Positions 7,393 through 16,050 of a stretch of DNA of 64,000 nt are shown here, in pieces. Source of the stretch: Candidatus Saccharimonas sp. (GTDB taxonomy: Bacteria > Patescibacteriota > Saccharimonadia > Saccharimonadales > Saccharimonadaceae). Location: contig DZCW01000001.1 of assembly GCA_022736555.1 (NCBI GenBank), positions 1-64,000 on the forward strand, written 5' to 3'. How positions within the stretch are numbered: position 1 is the stretch's first letter; every line of letters starts with the position of its first letter. Made by a program: the position numbers and the translations under genes. A model generated the notes under the pieces. It was not told the origin of the DNA and searched no databases. It saw nothing but the letters and a program-made list of their open reading frames with translations.

Positions 7393-9333
7393 TCAGAGTA
7401 AACTAGTCGGATCAAGCTCGGATTGCCAGTGTGTGGCTGGAACTAATTTTAATATGTCGATTAAATATTCGCGTTTAGGACTTTTTAGGATTAATTGCCA
7501 CCGATAAGTATCGTGTTGTCGCTCGTAAAAAGCCGGTGCGGGTCCTAGTATTCTTACGGACTTATCGGCTTTATCACGTAATTCCTGAGCAAGTTTTTTG
7601 CTATTTTTAATAGCGTCGGCTTCGGTTTTATAAATACAGGTTAGTTTTAATAGATGCGTAAAAGGAGGAAAAAGTCCTTTTTTACGTTCATTGAGGGTAT
7701 GGTCGTAAAATGATTCGTAATCTTGGGTTAGGCCATATTTAATACTTGGGTGGGTGGGCTGATATGATTGGACTATAACCTGAGTTTCATGCTCATTTCG
7801 ACCAACTCGACCTATAACCTGGGCTAATAATTGAAAAGTTCTCTCATTAGTGTTGAAATCAGGTATAGCCAGGCCCGCATCAGCTTGGATTACGCCAATA
7901 GTGCGCAGGTGCGGTAGATCTAGTCCCTTGGCGACGACCTGTGTGCCTATGGCTATATCTATTACTCCACTATACAGATCATCATAGCGGGAATTTATAG
8001 CTTCGTCGTTAGTATTGTCGGCATCAAAACGAGCTATATTGGTGTCGGGAAATAGCTTTCTCAGTTCAGATTCAATCAGTTTCGTACCGATACCTTTATG
8101 AATTATATCCGTACTATGGCAGTTCGGACATGATGTTGGTATATCGGAATTGTAGCCACAAATATGACAACTAAGCCTATGTTTGTCGGCATGTAAGGTT
8201 AGCGGTAGAAAGCATTTAGGACATTGAGCCATCCAGCCACAGTCCTTACATAGGGTAGTACTAGTACTGCCGCGACGATTATGGAATATTAAGACCTGCT
8301 TACCTAGCTGTATGGTTTTGGTTATTTGATTGATTAATTCATTAGATAAAAAACGATGATTGCTGAAATTACTTCTTTTTGTCATATCAACTAGAGTTAC
8401 AATCGGTTTTATACTGCCGGTTCGCGCTAGGCTAGTCAGCTTCAGAATTGGGCGCATAGATCTCTCGGCAAGGAAACGATCGGCGACACTAGGAGTGGCG
8501 CTACCGAATATAACTTTGGCATTATGAAAACGTCCTAACATTGTTGCTACACGTAGGGCAGAATATTTTGGTGCTTGATCTTGTTTTAGGCTTGGTTCGT
8601 GAGCCTCGTCGATAATAATTGCTCCGATATTCTTTAGTGGTGCGAATAAGGCCGATCGTGGGCCAATAATTATCCTTGGTGTTTGGCTATTTAGCGCTTC
8701 AGCCCAAACTAGATGTCTGGCCGCTTCTGTCATTTTAGAATGGGTGGCTAATATGTCGCTGAAGTGGTTTGATAATTCGGAAATTATCTGAGACGTGAGG
8801 GCGATTTCGGGAATAATTATAATTACCGACTTGTTATCGGTGATTGCCTGTTTTGCAATATTTATATATATTTCGGTTTTTCCGGAACCAGTAATTCCTT
8901 GCAATAGGAAGGTCCCATCGTCGTATTTTGCTAATGTGGCGATCGTTTCAGACTGTTCTTTGTTGAATAAAATATTTGTTCGATCTCGTTTAGTTATACT
9001 GTTAGCTTGGTTTTGTGGACGACGTTTTTTGAGCAAACCATTAGGTAACGTTGTTTGTAGTACAACAGCTAGTGGTGTCACGTAATATCCCGATAGCCAC
9101 AATGCTAATTTAACTAGCTGGGTTGGTATAGGGGCTTGTTCAATAATTGAAATCACAGGTTTAGTGGCGTAGGACGGTTCCGAGACTTCGCGTAAAACCA
9201 GCCCAATTATTTGTTTTTTACCCACTTCAACCAATACTATTTGCCCAACTAATAATGGATCGGTCGAGGCATAAGTAAATGATTCGCTACCTGCGCGAAT
9301 AATATTGTTTGGGGCCACCTCGTAGTAGTGCAT
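7393..9333 (-). CDS. priA: primosomal protein N' (replication restart helicase)
   Basis: A protein of 646 aa. It has an N-terminal 3'-DNA-end-binding domain, then helicase motifs GITGSGKTEIY (Walker A) and IIDEAHE (Walker B), and a zinc-binding insertion with paired cysteines (CKDCGWMAQCPKC, CHICG, CPNC). PriA reloads the replisome at stalled forks. The start at 9333 (MHYYEVAPNN) is preferred over an upstream in-frame ATG at 9453, because PriA begins here and TATACT read leftward puts +1 one nt before this ATG. First gene of priA-def-fmt. Confidence 0.94.
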   Translation of the reverse strand: MHYYEVAPNNIIRAGSESFTYASTDPLLVGQIVLVEVGKKQIIGLVLREVSEPSYATKPVISIIEQAPIPTQLVKLALWLSGYYVTPLAVVLQTTLPNGLLKKRRPQNQANSITKRDRTNILFNKEQSETIATLAKYDDGTFLLQGITGSGKTEIYINIAKQAITDNKSVIIIIPEIALTSQIISELSNHFSDILATHSKMTEAARHLVWAEALNSQTPRIIIGPRSALFAPLKNIGAIIIDEAHEPSLKQDQAPKYSALRVATMLGRFHNAKVIFGSATPSVADRFLAERSMRPILKLTSLARTGSIKPIVTLVDMTKRSNFSNHRFLSNELINQITKTIQLGKQVLIFHNRRGSTSTTLCKDCGWMAQCPKCFLPLTLHADKHRLSCHICGYNSDIPTSCPNCHSTDIIHKGIGTKLIESELRKLFPDTNIARFDADNTNDEAINSRYDDLYSGVIDIAIGTQVVAKGLDLPHLRTIGVIQADAGLAIPDFNTNERTFQLLAQVIGRVGRNEHETQVIVQSYQPTHPSIKYGLTQDYESFYDHTLNERKKGLFPPFTHLLKLTCIYKTEADAIKNSKKLAQELRDKADKSVRILGPAPAFYERQHDTYRWQLILKSPKREYLIDILKLVPATHWQSELDPTSLL

Positions 9334-9340
9334 AAGTATT

Positions 9341-9348
9341 AGTATACT
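9341..9348. promoter_or_regulatory. shared palindromic -10 for priA and a PRTase gene
   Basis: AGTATACT is self-complementary, so TATACT can act as -10 on both strands. Predicted +1 is 9334 leftward (1 nt before the priA ATG) and 9355 rightward (8 nt before the next ATG). No good -35 is visible in either direction. Confidence 0.55.
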
Positions 9349-9362
9349 GCTAAACTGATTGT

Positions 9363-10019
9363 ATGTATTTCGAGAATAGAACTCAGGCTGGACAAATTCT
9401 AGCTGCCGAGTTGTTAGAAAAGTATCACTATGAGGATTGTGCCGTAGTGGCACTTAGTGATGGCGGAGTTATTGTTGGTGAGCAAATTGCGGCAGCACTG
9501 CACTGTATTTTGACTATGTTATTAGTCGAAGAAATAGCGGTTCCAGGTGAAGGTGTCAGTTTTGGCGGTGTGTCTCAGAACGGTAATTTTACTTATAATG
9601 GTATGTTTTCGGCTGGTGAAATAGAAGAATATAATAGCGAATATCACGGTTATCTAGAGGAGCAACAACGGCAGGCTTTTCAGAGAATAAATCGGCTGCT
9701 CGGTGATGGCGGGTTAATTAATAACGATATGTTGCGTGATCGGGTAGTCATATTAGTATCCGATGGTCTGACTACGGGAGCTTCGTTGGACGTGGTGGTT
9801 GATTTTCTAAAACCAATTCGAATTAAGAGGCTAGTTGTTGCCACCCCTATATCTACAATCCAGGCAGTTGATAGATTACACATTCTGGCTGACGAGCTAC
9901 ATATATTAGACGTTAAGGATAATTTTTTAGGCGTTGACCACTATTACGAGCAGAATGATATACCGTCCCACGAGGATACGATTGCGAAAATTAACCAAAT
10001 AGTATTGAATTGGCAATAA
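9363..10019 (+). CDS. phosphoribosyltransferase-domain protein
   Basis: A protein of 218 aa with a type I PRTase fold. The PRPP-binding loop appears as VILVSDGLTTGAS near residue 127 (usual form hhhhDDhxxTGxT), with one of the two acidic residues replaced by Ser. ALSDGGVIVGEQIA near residue 30 is the loop that in PRTases binds pyrophosphate. The substrate is not clear; such proteins are often annotated only as phosphoribosyltransferase. No SD is visible and the predicted leader is about 8 nt. Confidence 0.75.
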   Translation: MYFENRTQAGQILAAELLEKYHYEDCAVVALSDGGVIVGEQIAAALHCILTMLLVEEIAVPGEGVSFGGVSQNGNFTYNGMFSAGEIEEYNSEYHGYLEEQQRQAFQRINRLLGDGGLINNDMLRDRVVILVSDGLTTGASLDVVVDFLKPIRIKRLVVATPISTIQAVDRLHILADELHILDVKDNFLGVDHYYEQNDIPSHEDTIAKINQIVLNWQ

Positions 10020-10020
10020 T

Positions 10021-10056
10021 TTATCGTTGCGTATCGTTGTAAGATTGTGATACGAT
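10021..10056 (+). promoter_or_regulatory. promoter/operator region before the winged-helix gene
   Basis: A TATCGTTG word is repeated at 10022 and 10032, and GTATC...GATAC forms an interrupted inverted repeat reaching into the candidate -10 TACGAT (10051-10056). A -35-like TTGCGT lies 18 bp upstream. The repeats could be an operator for the downstream regulator. Confidence 0.4.
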
Positions 10057-10100
10057 AAATAACAGCAAAAAGAGATACTTAGTTAAGTTCAAGGGAGACT

Positions 10101-10400
10101 ATGTTAGACGTTTTTATTACATCTAGGGTAAGGCGAAAAATTGTTGTAGTTTATGCTAAGTATCCTGACTTTCATACTCATGTTCGTGGGCTCGCTAAAT
10201 TAATCAAAGAAGACCCAGGCAATATCCAGCGTGAGTTAAAACGTTTAGAAAAAGTTGGTTTCTTAGTTAGCGAAAAACAAGGTAATACTAAAATCTACTC
10301 GACTAATAAGCAGTTCCCGATTTTCAAAGAACTTCAGAGCATAGTTATCAAATCCCAGCAGCAGGCTGGTCGACCTAAGCGCTCTTCTTCTGATTTCTAG
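10101..10400 (+). CDS. winged-helix DNA-binding protein
   Basis: A 99-aa protein with one wHTH domain: the helix-turn-helix is at about residues 25-60 (HTHVRGLAKLIKEDPGNIQRELKRLEKVGFL), and the wing follows (SEKQGNTKIYSTN). It resembles ArsR-like and MarR-like minimal regulators with no sensing domain. It ends 2 nt before the recJ start, so the two are co-transcribed. SD AAGGGAG precedes the ATG. Its targets are unknown; autoregulation is possible given the repeats at its promoter. Confidence 0.75.
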   Translation: MLDVFITSRVRRKIVVVYAKYPDFHTHVRGLAKLIKEDPGNIQRELKRLEKVGFLVSEKQGNTKIYSTNKQFPIFKELQSIVIKSQQQAGRPKRSSSDF

Positions 10401-10402
10401 AA

Positions 10403-12031
10403 ATGTCATTATTCGATAAAATCCTTGCCGCTAGAGGCCTAACCGCCGAATCAAAAGCGGCATTTTTAGCGCCAGATTATTCACTGGTTTATGATCCATT
10501 TTTATTACCCGATATGGACAAAGCTGTGAATCGGTTAGTCACCGCACGGCAGTTACAAGAAAAGATTACAATTTATGGCGACTATGATATTGATGGGCTA
10601 ACGGCTTCGACATTATTGCTAGATGCTTTTGGTAGTTTTGGTTTTAGCGAAGTAAGTGTGGTAGTTCCTAGTCGCTTTATTGAAGGGTTCGGTTTAACAC
10701 TAGATGCTGTTAAAAAAATTGCGGCTGATGGAACTAAATTAATCGTCACGGTGGACTGCGGTAGTCTGAGTGAAAAAGAAATAATCTATGCTAATAAGCT
10801 AGGTATCGATGTAATTGTGACTGATCATCATAATGCCGCAGTAAATCAGCCACCAGCGGTTGCGGTGGTTAATCCTAAGCGGCTAGATAATAAATATCCT
10901 TTTATAAATTTAGCCGGTGTGGGCGTGGCATTTAAATTAGTCCAAGCTTTGCAAACGAAACTAGACGGTTTACCCGAAGGTCATGAGAAATGGTTATTAG
11001 ATTTGGTAGCACTTGGGACGGTTTGTGACGTAGTTGATCTGATCGACGAAAATCGTACTACTGTTTTTTGGGGACTAAAGGTTTTAGCTAAGGCGAAGCG
11101 ACCTGGACTAAAGGCTTTAATGGCTGTTGCTGGGGTTGATCCCAGAATTGTCAACACTCGGTCGTTAGGATTTATGTTAGGTCCCAGAATGAATGCTGCT
11201 GGCAGATTAGAAACAGCACAGCATGCTTTGGATTTATTATTGACTGGCGATCCGATGTCGGCGCTCGAAAAGGCGCAATATTTAGATGACCTAAATAAAT
11301 CAAGGCAATTCGATCAAAAAAAGATTCTCAAAGAGGCTATAGCCGAGGCGGACAAATATACCGACGATCCAGTATTAGTTGTTAGTGGTGCCGATTGGAA
11401 CCACGGGGTTGTAGGGATAGTAGCCAGTAAATTATTAGAGAGATATAAAAAACCAGCTTTTGTGCTACAGGAGATGGGGGATGAATCCAAGGGCTCAGCT
11501 AGAAGTTATGGTGATTTTAGCGCAGCCGATGCAATTTCAGCTAGCGAGGATATTATTATAAAAGGCGGTGGTCATAAATTAGCCGCCGGTATAACTTTGC
11601 CTACTAAAAACATTTCGGTTTTTCGCGAACGGGTCAATGAATTCTATAAAAGCCAAAATTTGACTAATCAACGGTCATTATTATTGCCACAGGCTGATGC
11701 GCTAGCTGAATTACGCGAGGTCACCGAAGAATTAGTTGATTTGATTAATCAACTAGAACCATTTGGGTGTGGTAATTCGCAGCCGATACTACGAAGCGAT
11801 AATTTAACGGTCGCAAATGTTCGTGAAATGGGCACTGATGCTAGACATGTGAAACTTGAGCTTTGTGATGATTCTGGTTGCAAAATGCAATTTATAGCAT
11901 TTAATGCTCCAGATTATTTTTTTGTTAAAACTGGCATTAATTTATCGGTTTGGTATCAGCCTGATATTAACGAATGGCAAGGTAGACATTCTGTCGAAGG
12001 GCGATTATTGCATTTGGAAATCACAGACTAG
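10403..12031 (+). CDS. recJ: single-stranded-DNA-specific 5'-3' exonuclease RecJ
   Basis: A protein of 542 aa. DHH-family motifs are present: YGDYDIDGLTAS near residue 54 (metal-binding Asp residues), VTVDCGS, DHHNAA, and RMNAAGRLETA; the DHHA1 domain carries GGGHKLAAGI near residue 382, and a C-terminal OB-like segment follows. RecJ degrades 5' single strands in recombination and mismatch repair. The ATG follows the regulator's TAG with only 2 nt between. Confidence 0.95.
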   Translation: MSLFDKILAARGLTAESKAAFLAPDYSLVYDPFLLPDMDKAVNRLVTARQLQEKITIYGDYDIDGLTASTLLLDAFGSFGFSEVSVVVPSRFIEGFGLTLDAVKKIAADGTKLIVTVDCGSLSEKEIIYANKLGIDVIVTDHHNAAVNQPPAVAVVNPKRLDNKYPFINLAGVGVAFKLVQALQTKLDGLPEGHEKWLLDLVALGTVCDVVDLIDENRTTVFWGLKVLAKAKRPGLKALMAVAGVDPRIVNTRSLGFMLGPRMNAAGRLETAQHALDLLLTGDPMSALEKAQYLDDLNKSRQFDQKKILKEAIAEADKYTDDPVLVVSGADWNHGVVGIVASKLLERYKKPAFVLQEMGDESKGSARSYGDFSAADAISASEDIIIKGGGHKLAAGITLPTKNISVFRERVNEFYKSQNLTNQRSLLLPQADALAELREVTEELVDLINQLEPFGCGNSQPILRSDNLTVANVREMGTDARHVKLELCDDSGCKMQFIAFNAPDYFFVKTGINLSVWYQPDINEWQGRHSVEGRLLHLEITD

Positions 12032-12060
12032 TTGCATACAGGCTGTATCTCTGTTACAAT
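12032..12060 (+). promoter_or_regulatory. rpsU promoter
   Basis: TTGCAT (12032-12037), 17-bp spacer, TACAAT (12055-12060). Predicted +1 at 12067 is only 3 nt before the ATG, so the mRNA should be leaderless. Confidence 0.8.
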
Positions 12061-12069
12061 ACACTTCAT

Positions 12070-12285
12070 ATGGTACAAGTAATACGAAAAGATGAACGAG
12101 AAGCTAACGAGAATATTATTCGTCGTTTTAATCGCAAGGTTTTACAGAGTGGCGTATTAGCCGAAGCAAAGGCTGTTATGCGATTCGAAAAACCAATTTC
12201 CAAGACGGAACGTCGCGTTAAAGCGATTATTCGCAAAGCACGCAAAGCTGATAAACTGGATAAAACTCGTCTAGGACTAAAGTAA
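12070..12285 (+). CDS. rpsU: ribosomal protein S21
   Basis: A 71-aa basic protein with the S21 core (RRFNRKVLQSGVLAEAKAVMRFEKP), which binds the 30S platform near the anti-SD end of 16S rRNA and supports initiation. No SD is found and the promoter position predicts a leaderless message, which is notable for a protein that itself tunes SD recognition. It pairs with yqeY immediately downstream (2-nt gap), a common bacterial arrangement. Confidence 0.93.
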   Translation: MVQVIRKDEREANENIIRRFNRKVLQSGVLAEAKAVMRFEKPISKTERRVKAIIRKARKADKLDKTRLGLK

Positions 12286-12287
12286 AG

Positions 12288-12740
12288 GTGTTCCTAAAAG
12301 ACAAAATCAGTAACGATCTAAAAGCCGCTCTACTGAGCGGCGATCGTTTTATGGGTGAAGTTTTACGTGGGCTAAAAGCTGTTATTCTAAACGAAGAAAT
12401 AGTCCAAGGTAAGCGCGAAACTGGTTTAGACGATTCAGTAATTGAACAGTTGATTGCTCGTGAAGTTAAAAAACGCAACGAAAGTGCTAGTTTATATGAC
12501 GATGCTAATCGACCAGAACTTTCAGCTAACGAACGTGCTGAGGCAAAAATCATCATGAATTATTTGCCGGCACAATTATCAGAAGACGATATTAATACTG
12601 TTGTAAACCGTGTTATCAGTGATCTAAGTGCTACTGATCCTAGCCAAATGGGTCAAGTAATCGGAGCCGTCAAAAAAGAACTTGGCAATACTGCCGACGG
12701 AGCTTTGATCGCTAAACTTGTTAAAAACGCGCTAAGCTAA
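12288..12740 (+). CDS. yqeY: YqeY/GatB-related protein
   Basis: A 150-aa helical protein matching the YqeY family, related to the tail domain of the GatB subunit of the tRNA-dependent amidotransferase: starts FLKDKISNDLKAALLSGD and contains REVKKRNESASLYDDANRPELSANE-type sequence and NYLPAQLSEDDI. It probably interacts with tRNA, but no reaction is established. The start codon is GTG at 12288, just after the rpsU stop; the AAAGG at the rpsU end can serve as SD. Confidence 0.9.
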   Translation: MFLKDKISNDLKAALLSGDRFMGEVLRGLKAVILNEEIVQGKRETGLDDSVIEQLIAREVKKRNESASLYDDANRPELSANERAEAKIIMNYLPAQLSEDDINTVVNRVISDLSATDPSQMGQVIGAVKKELGNTADGALIAKLVKNALS

Positions 12741-12761
12741 AATAAAAAGGAGGGGCAAGTT

Positions 12762-13307
12762 ATGATTATATTTTTCGGTCCAGCTGGTGCTGGTAAGAGT
12801 ATCCAGGGTCAAATACTAGCAGCTCGTCAGGGTTGGCGTTGGTTATCCATGGGTCAATTATTGCGAGATACTCGCGACACTGAAACGTTTAGTATTATGC
12901 AAAAAGGCGAATTAGTGTCTGACGATAAAATCTATGGGATTGTTAGCAACGCGCTTAATAATGTTGCCAATATTAATAATGTAATTCTAGATGGTTTTCC
13001 ACGCCAATTAGAGCAAGCTCGTTGGTTAATCGATAACCAACTGCCTAACGGTTATTCGATTGATTTAGTTGTGGTGCTGGACGTTCCAAAGGACGAGTTG
13101 ATGAAGCGCCTAGAATTACGCGGTCGTGCCGATGATACGTCGCAGGCGATTGATGAACGGTTGCAAACTTATCAGAATGAAATGTCCCCAATTTTAGATT
13201 ATTTTAATGAAAAAAACGTGAATATTGCGCATGTTGATGGCGTGGGGACTGTAGGCCAAGTTCACGATAGAATTATAGAGGAATTAGCAGCGTGCAAGCT
13301 CGTGTAA
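12762..13307 (+). CDS. adk: adenylate kinase family nucleoside monophosphate kinase
   Basis: A protein of 181 aa. GPAGAGKS P-loop at residues 6-13, LDGFPRQ near residue 75 and RADDT near residue 125 are adenylate kinase signatures; it interconverts AMP, ADP and ATP. The LID is short, without zinc Cys residues. A strong SD (AAGGAGGGG, from 12747) precedes the ATG. Its 3' end overlaps map by 16 nt, the classical adk-map pair, though without the usual secY neighbour. Confidence 0.92.
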   Translation: MIIFFGPAGAGKSIQGQILAARQGWRWLSMGQLLRDTRDTETFSIMQKGELVSDDKIYGIVSNALNNVANINNVILDGFPRQLEQARWLIDNQLPNGYSIDLVVVLDVPKDELMKRLELRGRADDTSQAIDERLQTYQNEMSPILDYFNEKNVNIAHVDGVGTVGQVHDRIIEELAACKLV

Positions 13308-14047
13308 AAACTCCATCAGAAATTGAGGCAATGCGTGAATGTGGCAAAATTCTAGCAACTATTCTTGATGGTCTTAAAAAACAAGTAGTTGTTGGTATGA
13401 GCGAGATAGAAGCTGATGCTTGGGTGGCTAATGAAATCAAGGCGCTAGGGGCGACTGCTACTTATAAAACCCCCGAAGTTAGATTCCCGGCTGTGATTTG
13501 TATATCGACCAACGAACAAATTGTTCATAGCATTCCGACCGATTATAGATTTGAAAAAGGTGATGTAGTTAGTTTCGATCTAGTTATAACATACAAGGGT
13601 ATGAAAACCGACAGCGCCTTTACTATGGTTGTTGGCGAAAAACCGACCGGTGCTAAAAAACACTTACTTAGTTTCACTGAACGCAGTTTGTATGCCGGAA
13701 TTGATGCTATAAAAGGGCCAGTTCACACTGGTGATATAGGTGCTGCGGTCGAAAAAGTTTTAAATGAAGGCAAATTAGGAATTATTCGAGAATTAGTCGG
13801 TCACGGTATCGGCCATAAAATGCAACAAGCCCCAGAAGTGCCAAATTATGGTCGCAAAGGCTCTGGCGTTTTATTAGTACCGGGGGACACAATTGCGATT
13901 GAACCGATGGCGACCCTAGGTGGTGAAGCTATAAAAAATGATGATGACGGTTGGACGATATCAACTCGTGACGGTAGTCTAGCTGCACATTTTGAGCATA
14001 CGGTAATGATCACCGAAAACGGTGCCGAAATTCTAACTCAGTTGTAA
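13292..14047 (+). CDS. map: methionine aminopeptidase type I
   Basis: A 251-aa metalloprotease that removes the initiator Met after deformylation. Metal ligands are visible: D in VSFDLVITYKG, D in KTDSAF, H in GHGIGHKMQQAPEVPNYG, E in IEPMATLG and E in HFEHTVMIT. No N-terminal extension or SH3 motif is present. The GTG start at 13292 lies inside adk, with AGAGGAATT as SD. The 3' end overlaps convergent murI by 15 nt. Confidence 0.96.
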   Translation: MQARVKTPSEIEAMRECGKILATILDGLKKQVVVGMSEIEADAWVANEIKALGATATYKTPEVRFPAVICISTNEQIVHSIPTDYRFEKGDVVSFDLVITYKGMKTDSAFTMVVGEKPTGAKKHLLSFTERSLYAGIDAIKGPVHTGDIGAAVEKVLNEGKLGIIRELVGHGIGHKMQQAPEVPNYGRKGSGVLLVPGDTIAIEPMATLGGEAIKNDDDGWTISTRDGSLAAHFEHTVMITENGAEILTQL

Positions 14048-14680
14048 TAGCTGCTTAACGCGATTGCCGATAGCAGATGAAGGTTCGATGACTTGGGCGC
14101 GACCATCGACTATTTTTATGATTGAATCTTTGATCCAATTATAATGTGTGCAACCCAACACGATCACGTCAGCGCCGCGATCACATACATCGTTAATCGT
14201 TTTATCAATTAGCTGATGATTTATTTGGTTGTTTTCTATCATTTGAGCCCAGTCACTGCAATCTGGTTCGATAATACTAATGCCGTCACCAAAATTCTTA
14301 ACTAATTTACTGTATCTATCGCTAGCCAATGTGGCTGGTGTGGCGCAAACAGCGATAGTATGAGATTTAGTTAGTTCAGCGGCTGTTTTTATCATTGGTT
14401 CGATGCCAATAAATTTTTGGTTGGGGTATTTTGCTCGCAAAGTTTCAATAGCAACCGCAGTAGCGGTGTTACACGCCAAGATTATAACGTCGCAGTTAGC
14501 ATTAATTAGAGGTTGTATGGCGATGTCGGTTAAATTGATAATTTCACTGGGTGTTTTACTGCCATACGGCACATTTTCGTGATCGTTTACTGTAGTGATT
14601 ATTGCTGTCGGAAAAACTAATCGTAAAGCGGCGGCAATTGCTTCGCCATCAATACCACTATCAAATACGCCGAGTTTCAT
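14033..14680 (-). CDS. murI: glutamate racemase
   Basis: A 215-aa cofactor-independent racemase supplying D-Glu for peptidoglycan. FDSGIDG at the N-terminus, ACNTAT (first catalytic Cys) near residue 69 and LGCTHY (second catalytic Cys) near residue 174 are all present. It is shorter than most MurI (about 260 aa). TAGAAT read leftward (14692-14687) puts +1 exactly on the A of the ATG and there is no SD, so it is predicted leaderless. Divergent from ftsA. Confidence 0.92.
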   Translation of the reverse strand: MKLGVFDSGIDGEAIAAALRLVFPTAIITTVNDHENVPYGSKTPSEIINLTDIAIQPLINANCDVIILACNTATAVAIETLRAKYPNQKFIGIEPMIKTAAELTKSHTIAVCATPATLASDRYSKLVKNFGDGISIIEPDCSDWAQMIENNQINHQLIDKTINDVCDRGADVIVLGCTHYNWIKDSIIKIVDGRAQVIEPSSAIGNRVKQLLQLS

Positions 14681-14686
14681 AACCCT

Positions 14687-14736
14687 ATTCTAGCGTGTTA
14701 TTCAAACTAGGCAAAATGTCGCATAAGCGATATACT
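14687..14736. promoter_or_regulatory. divergent murI / ftsA promoters
   Basis: Leftward TAGAAT with TTTGCC 17 bp upstream (14715-14710) serves murI. Rightward TATACT (14731-14736) serves ftsA, with +1 at 14743. Both predicted starts fall within 1 nt of the ATGs. Confidence 0.55.
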
Positions 14737-14743
14737 TTATGAT

Positions 14744-15976
14744 ATGCAAGAAGCCCTATCTAAATATGCAGTCGGAATCGATATTGGTACGACAACAGTT
14801 CGTTGCGTAGTGGGTCATATCGATGGGACGACGGGCGTACCAACTATTGTTGGCGTCGGCGCAGCTCTTAATACGGGTATGCGCAAAGGTAATGTTGTAA
14901 ATTTAACTGGTCCAGCCCAAGCGATCGATGATGCCTTGGGTGAAGCAGAGCGAATGAGTGGCTATCAGGTTGATACTGCCACTATTAGTATCAACGGTAC
15001 ACATATTCTCAGCACGCACGCCGATGGTATGATTGCGGTTGGTAGTGCTAATCATGAAATCACCGACGAAGATTTGGCCAGGATCGAAGAGGTCGCAACA
15101 CTAGGCAAGGTTCCGGCAAACCGTGAAATCTTAGAGGTTATTCCGCATAATTATAAACTTGATGGGCAAGGTAATATAAAGAGTCCGATTGGTATGACTG
15201 GCACGCGCCTAGAAATTGATGCGCATGTCGTATCGGTTTTAACTCCACACTTATCGAATCTACAGAAAGTTGCTGAATCTGCCAAAGTGATACCTAATTC
15301 GATTATTGTCGCTGGAGTAGCCGCGGCTCGCTCGGTTTTGAATGAAAAACAAATTGAAAACGGTGTAGCCCTGATTGATATCGGTGGTGCAACGACCAAT
15401 ATTGCTATTTACGAAGAAGGCGATTTACAATTTGCGGCAGTTATCCCGATCGGCGGTAATAATATTACCAACGATCTAGCGATTGGGCTAAAAACCGATC
15501 CTGAAATAGCCGAAAAACTAAAAATCGAACACGCCTCGGCCTTATCGCGTGGTGACATGTCTGGTATTAGTCTAGAAAATAACGGTGAAATCTATAGCTT
15601 TACAACTACTGATATTGATGAAATTGTCGAAGCCCGACTAGAAGAATTATTTGAAGCGATTAATCACGAATTAAAACGTGCCGGCAGGGCAGGTAAACTT
15701 CCGAGCGGTGCTGTTTTATCTGGTGGAACGGCTAATCTAAAGGGGATTGCGGATTACGCCAAAGAATCCTTAGGTTTAGCGGTTCGTATTGGCGTAGTGT
15801 CTGGTTATGGTGGCATTGCTGATGATATAGAAAAACCACAATTCGCTACGGCTGTTGGCTTGATGTTGATTGATGCTGATTCTAGTATTGCATCAAAGCG
15901 CAGTGGTAAAAATGGCGGAAAAAATAATTTATTGAGTAAATTTGGCCTATTTTCAAAGCTAATTCGGCGATCTTAA
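14744..15976 (+). CDS. ftsA: cell division protein FtsA
   Basis: A 410-aa actin-like ATPase that tethers FtsZ to the membrane. Phosphate-1 IDIGTTTVR is at residues 13-21, the SHS2/1C domain is in the middle (TISINGTHILS), phosphate-2 is LIDIGGATTNIAIY near 209-222, and adenosine motif LSGGTANLKG lies near residue 325. The C-terminus LLSKFGLFSKLIRRS is the amphipathic membrane-targeting helix. It lies directly upstream of ftsZ. No SD; -10 TATACT predicts a 1-nt leader. Confidence 0.95.
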   Translation: MQEALSKYAVGIDIGTTTVRCVVGHIDGTTGVPTIVGVGAALNTGMRKGNVVNLTGPAQAIDDALGEAERMSGYQVDTATISINGTHILSTHADGMIAVGSANHEITDEDLARIEEVATLGKVPANREILEVIPHNYKLDGQGNIKSPIGMTGTRLEIDAHVVSVLTPHLSNLQKVAESAKVIPNSIIVAGVAAARSVLNEKQIENGVALIDIGGATTNIAIYEEGDLQFAAVIPIGGNNITNDLAIGLKTDPEIAEKLKIEHASALSRGDMSGISLENNGEIYSFTTTDIDEIVEARLEELFEAINHELKRAGRAGKLPSGAVLSGGTANLKGIADYAKESLGLAVRIGVVSGYGGIADDIEKPQFATAVGLMLIDADSSIASKRSGKNGGKNNLLSKFGLFSKLIRRS

Positions 15977-15977
15977 A

Positions 15978-16006
15978 TTGAGTGTTTTTTAATCTAGTGT
16001 TATACT
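15978..16006 (+). promoter_or_regulatory. ftsZ promoter
   Basis: TTGAGT (15978-15983), 17-bp spacer, TATACT (16001-16006), located just after the ftsA stop. ftsZ can therefore be transcribed independently of ftsA. Predicted +1 is about 16013. Confidence 0.8.
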
Positions 16007-16011
16007 AGGAC

Positions 16012-16050
16012 ATGAATAAGAATATGGGAGATATCAGATATAATGCCTGA
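16012..16050 (+). CDS. possible leaderless upstream ORF overlapping the ftsZ start
   Basis: Twelve codons (MNKNMGDIRYNA) begin at the predicted transcription start and end in TGA at 16048-16050, overlapping the ftsZ ATG (16043) by 8 nt. The ftsZ SD (GGGAG, 16026-16030) lies inside it. It could couple leaderless initiation to ftsZ translation. Coding is inferred from position only. Confidence 0.35.
   Translation: MNKNMGDIRYNA

Noticed and set aside
9334-9453. N-terminal extension of PriA by 40 residues
   Set aside because: It overlaps the divergent phosphoribosyltransferase gene and its promoter, and the PriA domain begins at MHYYEVAPNN with a -10 correctly placed for 9333.
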